Of a stretch of 9,642 nt of DNA, positions 1 to 7,429 are shown piece by piece. The notes below the pieces were generated by a model. It was not told the DNA's origin. It did no database searches and saw only the letters and a list, made by a program, of their open reading frames with translations. The position numbers and the translations under genes are program-made. Origin of the DNA: an uncultured Acetatifactor sp. (GTDB lineage Bacteria; Bacillota; Clostridia; Lachnospirales; Lachnospiraceae). The stretch spans positions 1-9,642 of the forward strand of contig CANRZC010000070.1 in assembly GCA_947644185.1 (NCBI GenBank). The letters run 5' to 3'. Numbering within the stretch: the first letter of the stretch is position 1; the number at the start of each line of letters is the position of its first letter.

Positions 1-219
1 GGTAGAAATACAGGCTTTCTTTATTAATGCCTTAAGCTCCTTTTCAACAGTATCACGCTTCGCTTTAGCTGTGGGTAGTAAATTAGTGCAGAGTGTGTAC
101 GCCACGGCAGGTAAAAAGGCAACAGCCTGCAATGCAGCTCCTCCTGTCAACGCACCTGCTATCCCTAAACCCGTAGTTGCCGCTACATTTATATAGTTTG
201 AAATTTCTTCTCTTTTCAT
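1..219 (-). CDS. Partial hydrophobic protein of unknown function (N-terminus only)
   Basis: The reading frame opens with ATG at 219-217 on the minus strand and stays open through 73 codons to the left window edge, so the C-terminus is missing. A GGAAG ribosome binding site (plus 228-232) lies 8 nt upstream. The protein starts with a short charged stretch (MKREEI), followed by a Gly/Ala-rich hydrophobic segment at about residues 12-48 that could form one long or two short membrane helices. A Lys/Glu-rich helix follows (about 50-68). I do not recognise the family. The pattern of a membrane hairpin followed by a charged linker occurs in small membrane proteins and at the N-termini of some larger multidomain proteins, but nothing visible decides this. 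It starts 37 bp after the MFS stop with no obvious terminator between, so it could be the last operon gene or an unrelated neighbour. Confidence 0.6.
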   Translation of the reverse strand, partial: MKREEISNYINVAATTGLGIAGALTGGAALQAVAFLPAVAYTLCTNLLPTAKAKRDTVEKELKALIKKACIST

Positions 220-256
220 ATGTTAAACTTCCATAGACAATTTTATTCTAAAACCC

Positions 257-1438
257 CTAGCTTTTTTTCTGCAATGCCTTCATACCCAAAAGGGACAGTA
301 TCAAAAGCAGCGGAAAGATACAGCCAGCCAGCATTCCCTTTTGCAGATTATCATTTGCCTGCTGGGTTATATTTCCCACAAGGCTTGGGCCAAAGGCCCC
401 GCCTAAGTCTCCCGCCATGGCTAACAGTGCAAACATGGCTGTCCCGCCAGCGGGAAGCTGCTTTGCGGAGATGCTGATGGTTCCAGGCCACATAATTCCA
501 ACTGAAAATCCACAGAGAATGCATCCGGCCAGGCCAATCAGTGGATTGGACGATACGGAAGCCATGAGATAGCAAATCAGACACAAGCCCCCTGAGCCCA
601 GCATAAACTTCATCAGATCCATTCTGTCGCCGTATTTTCCATAAATCACACGGCTGATTCCCATGGTGATGGCAAACAGACAGGGGCCAGCCAGATCCCC
701 TGCCGTTTTGGACAATCCAATGGCCGATTCCGCATATGCAGAGGCCCACTGGGCCATGGACAGCTCAGAGGCCCCGGCGCAAACCATGAGGATAATAGAG
801 ATCCAGAAAAGCGGAATCCGAAGTAAGCCTCCAGTCTTCATCCCCTCTCCCTCCTCCACCAGATGTTCAATGGGGCATGTGGCAAAATTATATATATTGT
901 ACAGGGGGAGCAGTGCCCAGAGGCAGGCCAGCCATTTCCAGCTATCAATTCCGAAAACAGCAAAAAATAGGGTAGATAACAGGATCACTCCCACTGAGCC
1001 CCAGCAATAAAAGGAGTGCAGAAGGCTCATAACCGCTTCCTTGTGTTCAAACGGGCAGGCTTCTACAATAGGGCTGCCCAGTACCTCTATCAGTCCACTG
1101 CCGATTGCATATACAATGACACTAAGAATAATTCCCACAAAGGGATCCGGAAAAAGCTCTGGCAGAAATGCCAGCCCCACTAACCCTACAGCGGAGCACA
1201 ATTCCGACGCCACAACGGATTTGCGGTACCCAATGCGATCCACAAATTGCGCGCATAGAACATCCACTGTCAGCTGTGTGAGAAAAAACACCGTGGGAAT
1301 CAGCGCAATTTTTCCCAGGGATATGGCAAAATCCTTATGGAACTTCAGAAACAATAAAGGGGCAAAATTAGCTGTAATCGCCTGTGTGATAAATCCCAGA
1401 TAGCAGGCTAGCAATGTCTTTTTGTAGTTTTTAACCAT
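257..1438 (-). CDS. MFS transporter, fucose-permease-like sugar importer
   Basis: A 393-residue inner-membrane protein with about twelve hydrophobic segments and a short central hydrophilic loop (about 188-205), the usual size and layout of the major facilitator superfamily. The loop after helix 2 carries a motif-A-like DRIGYRK (67-73), and a second-half counterpart YGDRMD appears near 269-274. Glu225 and Trp231 in the seventh-helix region, plus MWPG at 316-319, resemble the fucose-permease-like branch. It is probably a proton symporter that takes up the sugar or glycoside processed by the upstream enzymes, because no ABC or PTS component is present; the substrate cannot be read from sequence. 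The ATG at 1438 is the only plausible start. GGAGG lies 13 nt upstream, which is long, and AAGGG lies 4 nt upstream. The 90-bp gap before it carries a promoter-like sequence, so it may be expressed partly independently. Confidence 0.9.
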   Translation of the reverse strand: MVKNYKKTLLACYLGFITQAITANFAPLLFLKFHKDFAISLGKIALIPTVFFLTQLTVDVLCAQFVDRIGYRKSVVASELCSAVGLVGLAFLPELFPDPFVGIILSVIVYAIGSGLIEVLGSPIVEACPFEHKEAVMSLLHSFYCWGSVGVILLSTLFFAVFGIDSWKWLACLWALLPLYNIYNFATCPIEHLVEEGEGMKTGGLLRIPLFWISIILMVCAGASELSMAQWASAYAESAIGLSKTAGDLAGPCLFAITMGISRVIYGKYGDRMDLMKFMLGSGGLCLICYLMASVSSNPLIGLAGCILCGFSVGIMWPGTISISAKQLPAGGTAMFALLAMAGDLGGAFGPSLVGNITQQANDNLQKGMLAGCIFPLLLILSLLGMKALQKKS

Positions 1439-1442
1439 GGTA

Positions 1443-1505
1443 CCCTTATGTCCTCCCTTTGCTTAATACATCCTGGATTATAGCGCATTGCCGGGTACGT
1501 AGCAA
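1443..1505 (-). promoter_or_regulatory. Putative internal promoter and RBS of the MFS gene
   Basis: On the minus strand, TTGCTA (1505-1500) is followed by exactly 17 bp and then a consensus TATAAT (1482-1477). This matches the -35/-10 arrangement of a housekeeping sigma factor, with a 4/6 match at -35 and 6/6 at -10. GGAGG (1456-1452) and AAGGG (1447-1443) lie between the -10 box and the ATG at 1438. The promoter would let the transporter be made independently of the eight-gene transcript. This is a sequence-pattern prediction only. Confidence 0.5.
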
Positions 1506-1508
1506 TGC
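1485..1508. repeat. Inverted repeat GCATTGC-N10-GCAATGC over the internal promoter
   Basis: Two perfect 7-bp arms (1485-1491 and 1502-1508) are separated by 10 bp. One arm overlaps the -35 hexamer and the other lies in the spacer near the -10 box. A second, overlapping pairing, AGCAAT (1501-1506) with ATTGCT (1514-1519), shares bases with the right arm, so the two hairpins exclude each other. No U-run follows the repeat in the direction of the operon, so it does not look like a terminator for it. It may be an operator or an RNA processing site; chance is also possible. Confidence 0.4.
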
Positions 1509-1528
1509 ATTATATTGCTTTTTTGAAT

Positions 1529-2611
1529 CTATTTTAGAAATACTGGATTGCCCAAAGCAATGGACTCATAGCATTTTACCATGGCCTCTACGGTGCCCCG
1601 GTGCCACTCTAAATGGATCTTCGGCTGCCTATGGTTCACAATACAGTCATGGAATTCATCCATCATGCCAATCCACTCGTCAAAATAGGTGTACTGAATG
1701 GTATAGCGATTGTTGGGACCCCCATTAAAATACACATTTGGCCCAAAGCAATCTGCCTGAATCACCCCTTTTGTTCCCACAATGGAATAATTGACTTCCA
1801 TTCTCTTCGGGAATACCTCCCAGCCTGGCCCTGGCCGTTTTATGTGCTCCTCATGCCTGCTCCAGGAAGGGTCCAGCAGAAATTTGCATCCATTTTTCAT
1901 ACGTCCTGTCACATACAGTACATCCTCCTCCGGGATATCTCGGATATTGTCGGCTACATCTGCAAACACATATTCATAATCACTGCCCGTCACCCACCTT
2001 AAGGTGTCAAAAATATGGGGATGATCACTGAGCGCCCCGCCCCGGAAGCGGGGATCTCCCTCTCTCAGAGGTACCTTCTTGCCATAAGAGATTTCCGGCA
2101 CACCCTGCCATGGAAAGGCCCACACGGGGGAAAGCGTAATATTGGTGGCATTAAAAGAAAGCACCTCTCCAATGGCTCCCGACTGGGCCAGCTCTAAAGC
2201 TCTGCGGGTAGTAGGGTTGTAATGCATTTCCAGCTCCACCTGGCAGATCACGTCCGCCTCCTTCACCATCTGGATCATGGCGTCATACTCCTCCAGATCA
2301 AATGTGGGTATCTTCATGGAAAGCATATTTTTGTGATATTTACAGCACAGCTCCATATCCTCATAGTGGTGGCTGTTTTCGCTGGCTATCACCACCCCCT
2401 CAATTTCTGGGTGTTTGATCAGCATCTCCTCTGTGGTCTCATACACAGGCACATTGAATCCAAGTGTCTTGAAATGGTCTGCAATGTTCTCATTGCTGCA
2501 GGATACCGCTACCCAGTTCAGTTTTGCATTGTCATGGAGCGTTTGATAATATTTGCGAACATGGGCATGGGTCAGTGATGCAATTGCTACGTTAATCTGT
2601 CTCATCTTCAT
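1529..2611 (-). CDS. Gfo/Idh/MocA-family oxidoreductase
   Basis: A 360-residue cytoplasmic protein with the two-domain plan of Gfo/Idh/MocA NAD(P)-dependent sugar oxidoreductases. The N-terminal Rossmann-type domain covers about 1-125 and the C-terminal alpha/beta domain about 126-360. The EKP-type loop appears as SMKIPT (98-103), keeping only Lys100. The C-terminal domain shows the family-like segment GGALSDHPHIFD followed by TLRWVTG, with Asp196, His199 and Asp202 as candidate catalytic residues. The first strand lacks a recognisable Gly-rich GxGxxG turn and instead reads VAIASLTHAH (8-17), so cofactor use is not certain. It probably oxidises or reduces a hydroxyl or keto position on a sugar or glycoside. 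Its start overlaps the stop of the preceding gene by 4 bp (ATGA), indicating translational coupling. A second ATG at 2605 has slightly better spacing from the GGGGG sequence and could be the true start. Confidence 0.88.
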   Translation of the reverse strand: MKMRQINVAIASLTHAHVRKYYQTLHDNAKLNWVAVSCSNENIADHFKTLGFNVPVYETTEEMLIKHPEIEGVVIASENSHHYEDMELCCKYHKNMLSMKIPTFDLEEYDAMIQMVKEADVICQVELEMHYNPTTRRALELAQSGAIGEVLSFNATNITLSPVWAFPWQGVPEISYGKKVPLREGDPRFRGGALSDHPHIFDTLRWVTGSDYEYVFADVADNIRDIPEEDVLYVTGRMKNGCKFLLDPSWSRHEEHIKRPGPGWEVFPKRMEVNYSIVGTKGVIQADCFGPNVYFNGGPNNRYTIQYTYFDEWIGMMDEFHDCIVNHRQPKIHLEWHRGTVEAMVKCYESIALGNPVFLK

Positions 2612-3390
2612 TCCCCCACTGCTGTATAAATTAGATTCTTGCTGGACCTTTCAGCTGCCTGCCAAACCTTGCGCAGATGGTCTCCCCTAGCCTGCAGCTT
2701 TGGGATCCGTTCCGGCTCTGCCAGCACATCCAGAATAAAACGGATGCAGTCAGCCTGGGTATTCTCCAGGCCATATAATTCATTGTCAATGTCTGTATAA
2801 TGCTCCACTTCTTTTCCCTTAAACACATAGATGGGATACTGCATGGTCTGCGTGTCCACTGCCACATCTGAGGCAATCCCTGTGCGGGCCACGATCTCAT
2901 GGAGAAGTATGGGCTCACTGTCCTTTGGCGAAAAGCCTAGCTCCAGACTTACTTTGATATTTCCGTCTGTGGAGGCAATGCAATTGGTATACTCCATGCC
3001 ACTAAAATCAGCAAAGATCTTATCTACTTTCTGTCCTGTAATGAACTCTACCAAATCTGCCTCGTAGACTAGAATATTCTCCAGGCAACTGTCAAATTCA
3101 CCTCTGGGTACAATGTGATGAATCCGCATGGCCAAGGGCTTTTCCACCATGCCTGTGTTCACAATATTCCGAAGCTCCACTATCTTGCGCTTATTGCGCC
3201 AGTGCAGAAGAGGTATTTTGCAGTCTCTCTCCCCCTCTTTCAGAAGTGTAAAATCATAGACAAATGTAAATCTGCCCTTGTTGCAGTCAATCATGACCTG
3301 CCCCCTATCCAATGTAACCTGTAGATCATCGGCAACAGAATACTTTGCTGCCAATTCCTTGAGATAAGGTATGAAATATCCCTCATCCAT
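2608..3390 (-). CDS. Gfo/Idh/MocA C-terminal-domain-like protein lacking the Rossmann half
   Basis: A 260-residue soluble protein with no convincing nucleotide-binding N-terminus. From about residue 85 it resembles the C-terminal substrate domain of Gfo/Idh/MocA enzymes: a segment with YEADLVEFITG (109-119), a strand-rich DGNIKVSLELG (142-152), then a helical tail with IRFILDVLAEPERIP (216-230) and the amphipathic QARGDHLRKVWQAAERS (233-249). The family tail normally holds an Ala-x-x-x-Ser pattern like this one. A strong GGAGG lies 8 nt before the ATG, and the stop overlaps the next gene (a full Gfo/Idh/MocA enzyme) by 4 bp. The assignment rests on pattern resemblance by eye, not on an alignment. 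I infer that it pairs with the downstream enzyme as a non-catalytic or substrate-shaping subunit; an independent enzyme of unknown type is the alternative. Confidence 0.7.
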   Translation of the reverse strand: MDEGYFIPYLKELAAKYSVADDLQVTLDRGQVMIDCNKGRFTFVYDFTLLKEGERDCKIPLLHWRNKRKIVELRNIVNTGMVEKPLAMRIHHIVPRGEFDSCLENILVYEADLVEFITGQKVDKIFADFSGMEYTNCIASTDGNIKVSLELGFSPKDSEPILLHEIVARTGIASDVAVDTQTMQYPIYVFKGKEVEHYTDIDNELYGLENTQADCIRFILDVLAEPERIPKLQARGDHLRKVWQAAERSSKNLIYTAVGE

Positions 3391-3425
3391 CTTATCATCC
3401 TCCTTTTTTGGTATCCCTGTAATCC

Positions 3426-4919
3426 TCAGTCATGGGCTTCGAATGGATACACCTCCGGCTGGATCCAGCCTACGTCCTCAAAGCTTCTTGTGCCAGTTAT
3501 CAATTTCCGCAAGAGAGCCCCAGTCTCTGTATTCGGGAGCTTAGAGACTTCTTTCCGGATCACAGAATCCCACATCATCATCGCCATGTCAGGTATCATA
3601 GGCAGAGAGCTGGGTAGGGCCTGCCAAGTTGTCATAATGACTCCCATGGCGCCCAGGCGTTTTGTTGTATTACAGAGATCCTTTACGTTTTCCAGTCCAA
3701 TCCAAGGACAGAGGAGTACATCGAACCCTTTTTTCATAAAATATTCCGCTGTGGGTTCTCCCTCTGGAAAGCCATCATAATATTGCCAATCAGCTATGAT
3801 AATGTCTCTGTCCAGGTACCCAATGCCGTCAGCTGTCTGATGGGTTCGGCCCCCGCTGGCAACAATCTTCTCAGGCCAATCCTTTGACGCCAGAAATTCG
3901 TCATGCCAAATGATGGAGCGCCGGTGATCTTTCTTTAGTTCCGCGGCCAGACCATTGATGTATTCTGCCAGAAATCTCCCTTCCTCTTTGGCGTGTCTGA
4001 CGCATTTGGGACAAGTGGCAAAAGAATATGCCTCGTCAAAGCCCAGGTGAAAATAGCCCCCTGGTCCAAAGGTATCTAATAGCTCACTGCGCAGCTCTCC
4101 CAACAGCTTGTGGGTGTCTGGATTTGAGATACACCAGGTCCAACCATCCGGTTCAAAAAGTGTGGCATATCTGGGTGCCTGATCCAACACCACATGGCGT
4201 CCTCTGCTGATACGGCATTGGGCCCCATGGCCCAGGTGATTCAGCATAGGAACCGGCTCCATGCCAAAGGAGCGAATCTCTGTCACCAGCTCCCCAATGG
4301 TATCCAGGCTGTAAGCTTTTCCTTTCCAGGCCAACTCTGGCAGCGCTTTGTAGGGAAAGGTGCCCCAAAATTCCAGGATCACATGGGTGAATTTCAAAAA
4401 CCCCGCAAGCCTAATGGCTTTCTGCAGATCCAGCGGTTTGGTCTCTGGAAATACACACAGATGAATACACCGAAATGCCATGGCTGCTTTATCCTGGATC
4501 TCCACACAGTCTATCCAAAACTTCTCCTGGCCCTCCGAAAGGTTTTCCGGCACAATAAGCTGGACCAGCGTGGTAAATGCCTCTATGAGAGCCTTGCTGT
4601 CCTTGGCTGCTATGCCAATCCCCCCCGGCTGGACCCTGAGCTGATAGCCACCTCCGCTGTCCAAATTCTTTGCCTGCTCCAAAGCGCCTTCCATTCCCAC
4701 ATGAAGCACTGCACGAACCTCATTTGACACGCTGCCTTGGGGTAAAAGCTTTAGTGTAGCCCCAGTGCAGGTAAACTGATAGAACAGTGTCTGTATGCGC
4801 TCCTGTTCTGCCAACTCCAGGCAAGCGTCCGTTTCCATGACCAGTTCCGAGCCAAATACAAAACAGCCTTCCTTTATCTGTATGTTCTCCGGTACTGGGT
4901 ACAAATGCTGTAAATACAT
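3426..4919 (-). CDS. Glycoside hydrolase family 20 (beta-N-acetylhexosaminidase-like)
   Basis: A 497-residue protein without a signal peptide, so probably cytoplasmic. Residues about 5-125 look like the GH20b alpha/beta domain, opening with LYPVPENI and ending with a typical GxxIAAKDSKALIEAFTTLVQL pattern. The TIM barrel follows from about 145. The catalytic Asp-Glu pair is in HLGFDEA (291-297; Asp295-Glu296), where family members usually have HxGxDE. Aromatic barrel residues include Trp338 (WHDE), Trp378 (ADWQYY) and Trp432 (TTWQ). Retaining GH20 enzymes use the substrate N-acetyl group with the Asp-Glu pair to release terminal GlcNAc or GalNAc; whether this member prefers another sugar is unknown. 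A CPKC pair (303-306) follows the catalytic loop. GGGGAGG 8 nt upstream supports the ATG at 4919. It sits between the kinase and the oxidoreductase pair, with gaps of about 35 bp. Confidence 0.87.
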   Translation of the reverse strand: MYLQHLYPVPENIQIKEGCFVFGSELVMETDACLELAEQERIQTLFYQFTCTGATLKLLPQGSVSNEVRAVLHVGMEGALEQAKNLDSGGGYQLRVQPGGIGIAAKDSKALIEAFTTLVQLIVPENLSEGQEKFWIDCVEIQDKAAMAFRCIHLCVFPETKPLDLQKAIRLAGFLKFTHVILEFWGTFPYKALPELAWKGKAYSLDTIGELVTEIRSFGMEPVPMLNHLGHGAQCRISRGRHVVLDQAPRYATLFEPDGWTWCISNPDTHKLLGELRSELLDTFGPGGYFHLGFDEAYSFATCPKCVRHAKEEGRFLAEYINGLAAELKKDHRRSIIWHDEFLASKDWPEKIVASGGRTHQTADGIGYLDRDIIIADWQYYDGFPEGEPTAEYFMKKGFDVLLCPWIGLENVKDLCNTTKRLGAMGVIMTTWQALPSSLPMIPDMAMMMWDSVIRKEVSKLPNTETGALLRKLITGTRSFEDVGWIQPEVYPFEAHD

Positions 4920-4953
4920 CCTGTTTTCCTCCCCTGTGTGGATTGTCGGTCTG

Positions 4954-5889
4954 TTACAACTGTGTCTTCTTAATTTCTGTCATGGTGGGTATACTTCCTG
5001 CAGCTCCAGGTCTGGTGACACTGATTCCCGCAGCTGTAACGGCCCACCTAACCGCCTGTTCCAGCGATGCCCCACCTGCCAACATCCCTGCCAAAAAGCC
5101 ATTGAAAGTGTCGCCTGCGCCTGTGGTGTCTATCACGGTTCCTGCCTGGAACGGGGGTATCCTTTTACACAGGGAATCCGTTATCAGCATAGCTCCCTGG
5201 CTGCCCATAGTGATCACCGTATTTTCAATTCCATTTTCCCGGAAAAATTTTGCCAGCCTCTCCATGGATGGTTCTTCTTCCGGCCTTAAGCCTGCCAATT
5301 GCTTTGCCTCCCCATAGTTGGGGGTGATAAGCCAGCATTTGGACAGCAGCGAAGGAGCCAGCTTCCCTGCAGGCGCCGGGTTTAGAATCACTGGTATGTG
5401 GCTGTCCTGGGCTATGTCTATCGCTGCCTTCAGGCATTCCTCTGGCAGTTCATTCTGGAGCAGCAGATAATCACAGCCCTGCATGCCCTGTCGCACCTCT
5501 TTGCTTTCCAGATCCCCTGCCCTCAGCTCTGCTGCCGCTCCGCCAAAGACCTCTACCACATTTTCCCCATCTGCAACCGTGGTTATCACTGCAAAGGCCG
5601 TGGGGGCTTGCTTTTTTATCAGGCAAAGCTCCATCCCTTCCCGGAGAAGGGCCGCCCTGCAGGCTTCCCCGTTAGGGTCCTGCCCCACAGCACTGACAAG
5701 CAGCGTCCTGGCCCCTGTTCTTCTACAGGCAATGGCCTGATTGTGCCCTTTTCCACCTGGTTCGAAGAACAGTCCCTTACAGGAAATTGTCTCTCCCGGC
5801 CGGGGAAAATATTCTGCCTGCAAAAATGCCGACTGACCAGTAAGGCCTATCACAGCAACCTTTCCATTTTTTGTGCGGATTTCCTCCAT
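4954..5889 (-). CDS. PfkB/ribokinase-family sugar kinase
   Basis: A 311-residue cytoplasmic kinase that transfers the ATP gamma-phosphate to a sugar hydroxyl. It has both PfkB signatures: GGKGHNQA (45-52, compare GGKGANQA in ribokinase) and DTTGAGDTF (254-262), with Asp260 the expected catalytic base. NPAPAG (170-175) and TPNYGEA (189-195) match other ribokinase landmarks, and the length is typical. Aligned by eye to E. coli RbsK, the conserved N-terminal Asn/Asp that contact ribose are Gly18 and Ser20 here, so ribose is an unlikely substrate. I chose ATG 5889 because AAGGGGG (5902-5896) lies 6 nt upstream. The ATG at 5895 directly abuts that sequence but would also be in frame and add two residues. 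It probably phosphorylates a monosaccharide released by the glycosidases, ahead of the SIS proteins. Confidence 0.9.
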   Translation of the reverse strand: MEEIRTKNGKVAVIGLTGQSAFLQAEYFPRPGETISCKGLFFEPGGKGHNQAIACRRTGARTLLVSAVGQDPNGEACRAALLREGMELCLIKKQAPTAFAVITTVADGENVVEVFGGAAAELRAGDLESKEVRQGMQGCDYLLLQNELPEECLKAAIDIAQDSHIPVILNPAPAGKLAPSLLSKCWLITPNYGEAKQLAGLRPEEEPSMERLAKFFRENGIENTVITMGSQGAMLITDSLCKRIPPFQAGTVIDTTGAGDTFNGFLAGMLAGGASLEQAVRWAVTAAGISVTRPGAAGSIPTMTEIKKTQL

Positions 5890-5935
5890 TGCCATCCCCC
5901 TTGCACTTTCCCCTACAGGCTAAGCTTTTTAGCAC

Positions 5936-6667
5936 TTACAAATGTTTGTTTCGAGGCATGTATCGATGGATCAAAGCCTGGTTGCGCTCCATGCCCCCTG
6001 GAATATTTCCGCTTACATACACTGGCGGCGTTATGCCCTCCTTCCACAGGAATTCATTTGCCTGGACCACAATGCTCTGCGCGATCATGCAGCTAGATAT
6101 GGTGGAAATAGGGCCTACCCGCATATCACTGCCCTCTATGGCTACCGCGGCGTCCCCATGGCATACCCCATTGTCTATTACAATGTCTGCCACATGGTGA
6201 AGCTTCTTGCCCTCTGGATGTCTGGAGGCATCCTGGGCATAGGCCATGGATACAATGGCAATCACCGGAACCTTCTTTTCTCTGGCACACAGCGCCATCT
6301 CCACAGGTACGCTGTTGATGCCTGATGTAGAGGACACCAGCAGTACATCTTTTGGGGTCAATCCATACCTTTCCCATATGGGCTTTGCAAGCCCTGGCAT
6401 TCTCTCATAAAAGCTGCTTTTCACAGCGCCTCCATGAAGCATCAGATCGCTGTCCAGCATAGCGCACACCGCAGCCGATCCCCCTGCCCGATAAAAAAGA
6501 TCCTCTCCCACCAGATGGGAATGCCCGCAGCCAAACAGATACAGCATCCCATCCTGTCTCATGGAATCTGCCACCATCCGGGCTGCTTTCTCAATGTTTT
6601 CTCCCTGGCTTTCCATCACTTTGGAAAGCACCTTTTGCACTTCATCCAAATAGTTTCGATACAGCAT
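5936..6667 (-). CDS. SIS-domain sugar isomerase-like protein, UPF0309 type
   Basis: A 243-residue cytoplasmic protein with the sugar-isomerase (SIS) fold and UPF0309-type landmarks: LFGCGHSHLVGEDLFYRAGG (44-63), a Ser/Thr-rich sugar-phosphate loop SSTSGINSVPVE (112-123), and the C-terminal PPVYVSGNIPGG (214-225). SIS domains bind phosphosugars and act as isomerases, etherases or regulators; the UPF0309 group has no settled reaction that I know of. The intact Ser/Thr loop argues for phosphosugar binding. An ACAGGAGA sequence 7-8 nt before ATG 6667 supports the start. It lies 18 bp after its paralogue and upstream of the PfkB kinase, so isomerisation or cleavage of the kinase product is a reasonable inference. 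Confidence 0.88.
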   Translation of the reverse strand: MLYRNYLDEVQKVLSKVMESQGENIEKAARMVADSMRQDGMLYLFGCGHSHLVGEDLFYRAGGSAAVCAMLDSDLMLHGGAVKSSFYERMPGLAKPIWERYGLTPKDVLLVSSTSGINSVPVEMALCAREKKVPVIAIVSMAYAQDASRHPEGKKLHHVADIVIDNGVCHGDAAVAIEGSDMRVGPISTISSCMIAQSIVVQANEFLWKEGITPPVYVSGNIPGGMERNQALIHRYMPRNKHL

Positions 6668-6685
6668 ATGGTTTCTCCTGTCTTG

Positions 6686-7429
6686 TCAAAGCATTGGGAT
6701 CCGCTTGGAGTATTTATTCATAAGAGCTGCATTGTGTGTCTCCCCCTCCGGCGTATTGGCATTCTCCCACACTGGCGGGCAAATTCCCCGCTTTAGGCAT
6801 TCTTCCATGGCCTCAAGCTCCAGCATATGCGCAATGGCAAAGGTGCCTATGCCCGACAGCGGTCCTGCTTTTGTTTCCAAGCCCTCCAGCTTCACCGCAG
6901 CGTCATCCACGGTATTGCAGTCGTCAATGAAAATATCAGCCAGGTCCCGCAGATTTTCTTTCCCCGGTGAGCGAATCAGGGCATCCACTGGCGTCTCATT
7001 CTGCCAATGGCCGCTGGCAATGCCAATCACCAAAGCCCCCAACCTTTTCGCTTCTTTGGCTGCTTGGATACAGGTGGCATTGACTCCGATGGTATGGAAT
7101 AAAAGTAGCACATCTCCTTGCCCTATTCCGCTGGCTGCTATCAGGCAGCTCCCCAGCCCCAGGCAGCGCTCCAATTGGATAAATTTCCGAGCCTGGCTCA
7201 AAGCGGTGAGCCCATATTCCACAATGGGATAGATATTTGCCAATCCCCCAATGCGGAAAAACATCTCTCCCACCACCAAAGAGGTATGCCCACCTGCGCC
7301 AAATACATAAATCAGCCTGTCTTGCTCAATGGCGGAAGCCAAAGCGCATCCTGCCTTTTCCAGATTTCCCTTCTGTGTCTGCCCAATATCATCCAAGCGT
7401 CTTTTTGCAAGCTCTATGTATGTGCTCAT
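6686..7429 (-). CDS. Divergent SIS-domain protein, paralogue of the adjacent UPF0309 protein
   Basis: A 247-residue cytoplasmic protein that follows the same layout as its neighbour: YVFGAGGHTSLVVGEMFFRIGG (41-62, compare the partner's FGCGHSH...FYRAGG), a central SIS core, and PPVWENANTPEG (218-229) at the C-terminus. The phosphosugar-binding Ser/Thr loop is altered: where the partner has SSTSGIN, this protein has FHTIGVN (111-117). That suggests a different ligand, weakened catalysis, or a subunit role in a mixed assembly. Its ATG overlaps the stop of the upstream gene by 4 bp (ATGA at 7429-7426), and its own ribosome binding site is weak, so translation is probably coupled. Tandem duplication followed by divergence is the simplest origin. 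Confidence 0.85.
   Translation of the reverse strand: MSTYIELAKRRLDDIGQTQKGNLEKAGCALASAIEQDRLIYVFGAGGHTSLVVGEMFFRIGGLANIYPIVEYGLTALSQARKFIQLERCLGLGSCLIAASGIGQGDVLLLFHTIGVNATCIQAAKEAKRLGALVIGIASGHWQNETPVDALIRSPGKENLRDLADIFIDDCNTVDDAAVKLEGLETKAGPLSGIGTFAIAHMLELEAMEECLKRGICPPVWENANTPEGETHNAALMNKYSKRIPML

Noticed and set aside
1501..1524. Hairpin AGCAAT/ATTGCT followed by six T on the plus strand, as a terminator
   Set aside because: The stem is short and AT-rich, and no plus-strand gene ends there. In the operon's direction no U-run follows the hairpin.
4194..5289. Plus-strand open frames (177 and 164 codons) opposite the GH20 and kinase genes
   Set aside because: They are antisense shadows of GH20 and the PfkB kinase with no family motifs of their own.
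5919..5933. Short inverted repeat GCTAA-N5-TTAGC between the second SIS gene and the kinase
   Set aside because: A 5-bp stem without a downstream U-run is too weak to call a terminator.
5398..6096. 232-codon plus-strand open frame across the kinase and SIS genes
   Set aside because: It is antisense to two genes with strong family motifs, its translation is Cys/Pro/His-rich in the manner of shadow frames, and it spans a gene boundary.
6705..7232. 175-codon plus-strand frame opposite the upstream SIS gene
   Set aside because: Low-complexity Ser/Pro/Ala-rich translation, antisense to a gene with clear SIS landmarks.
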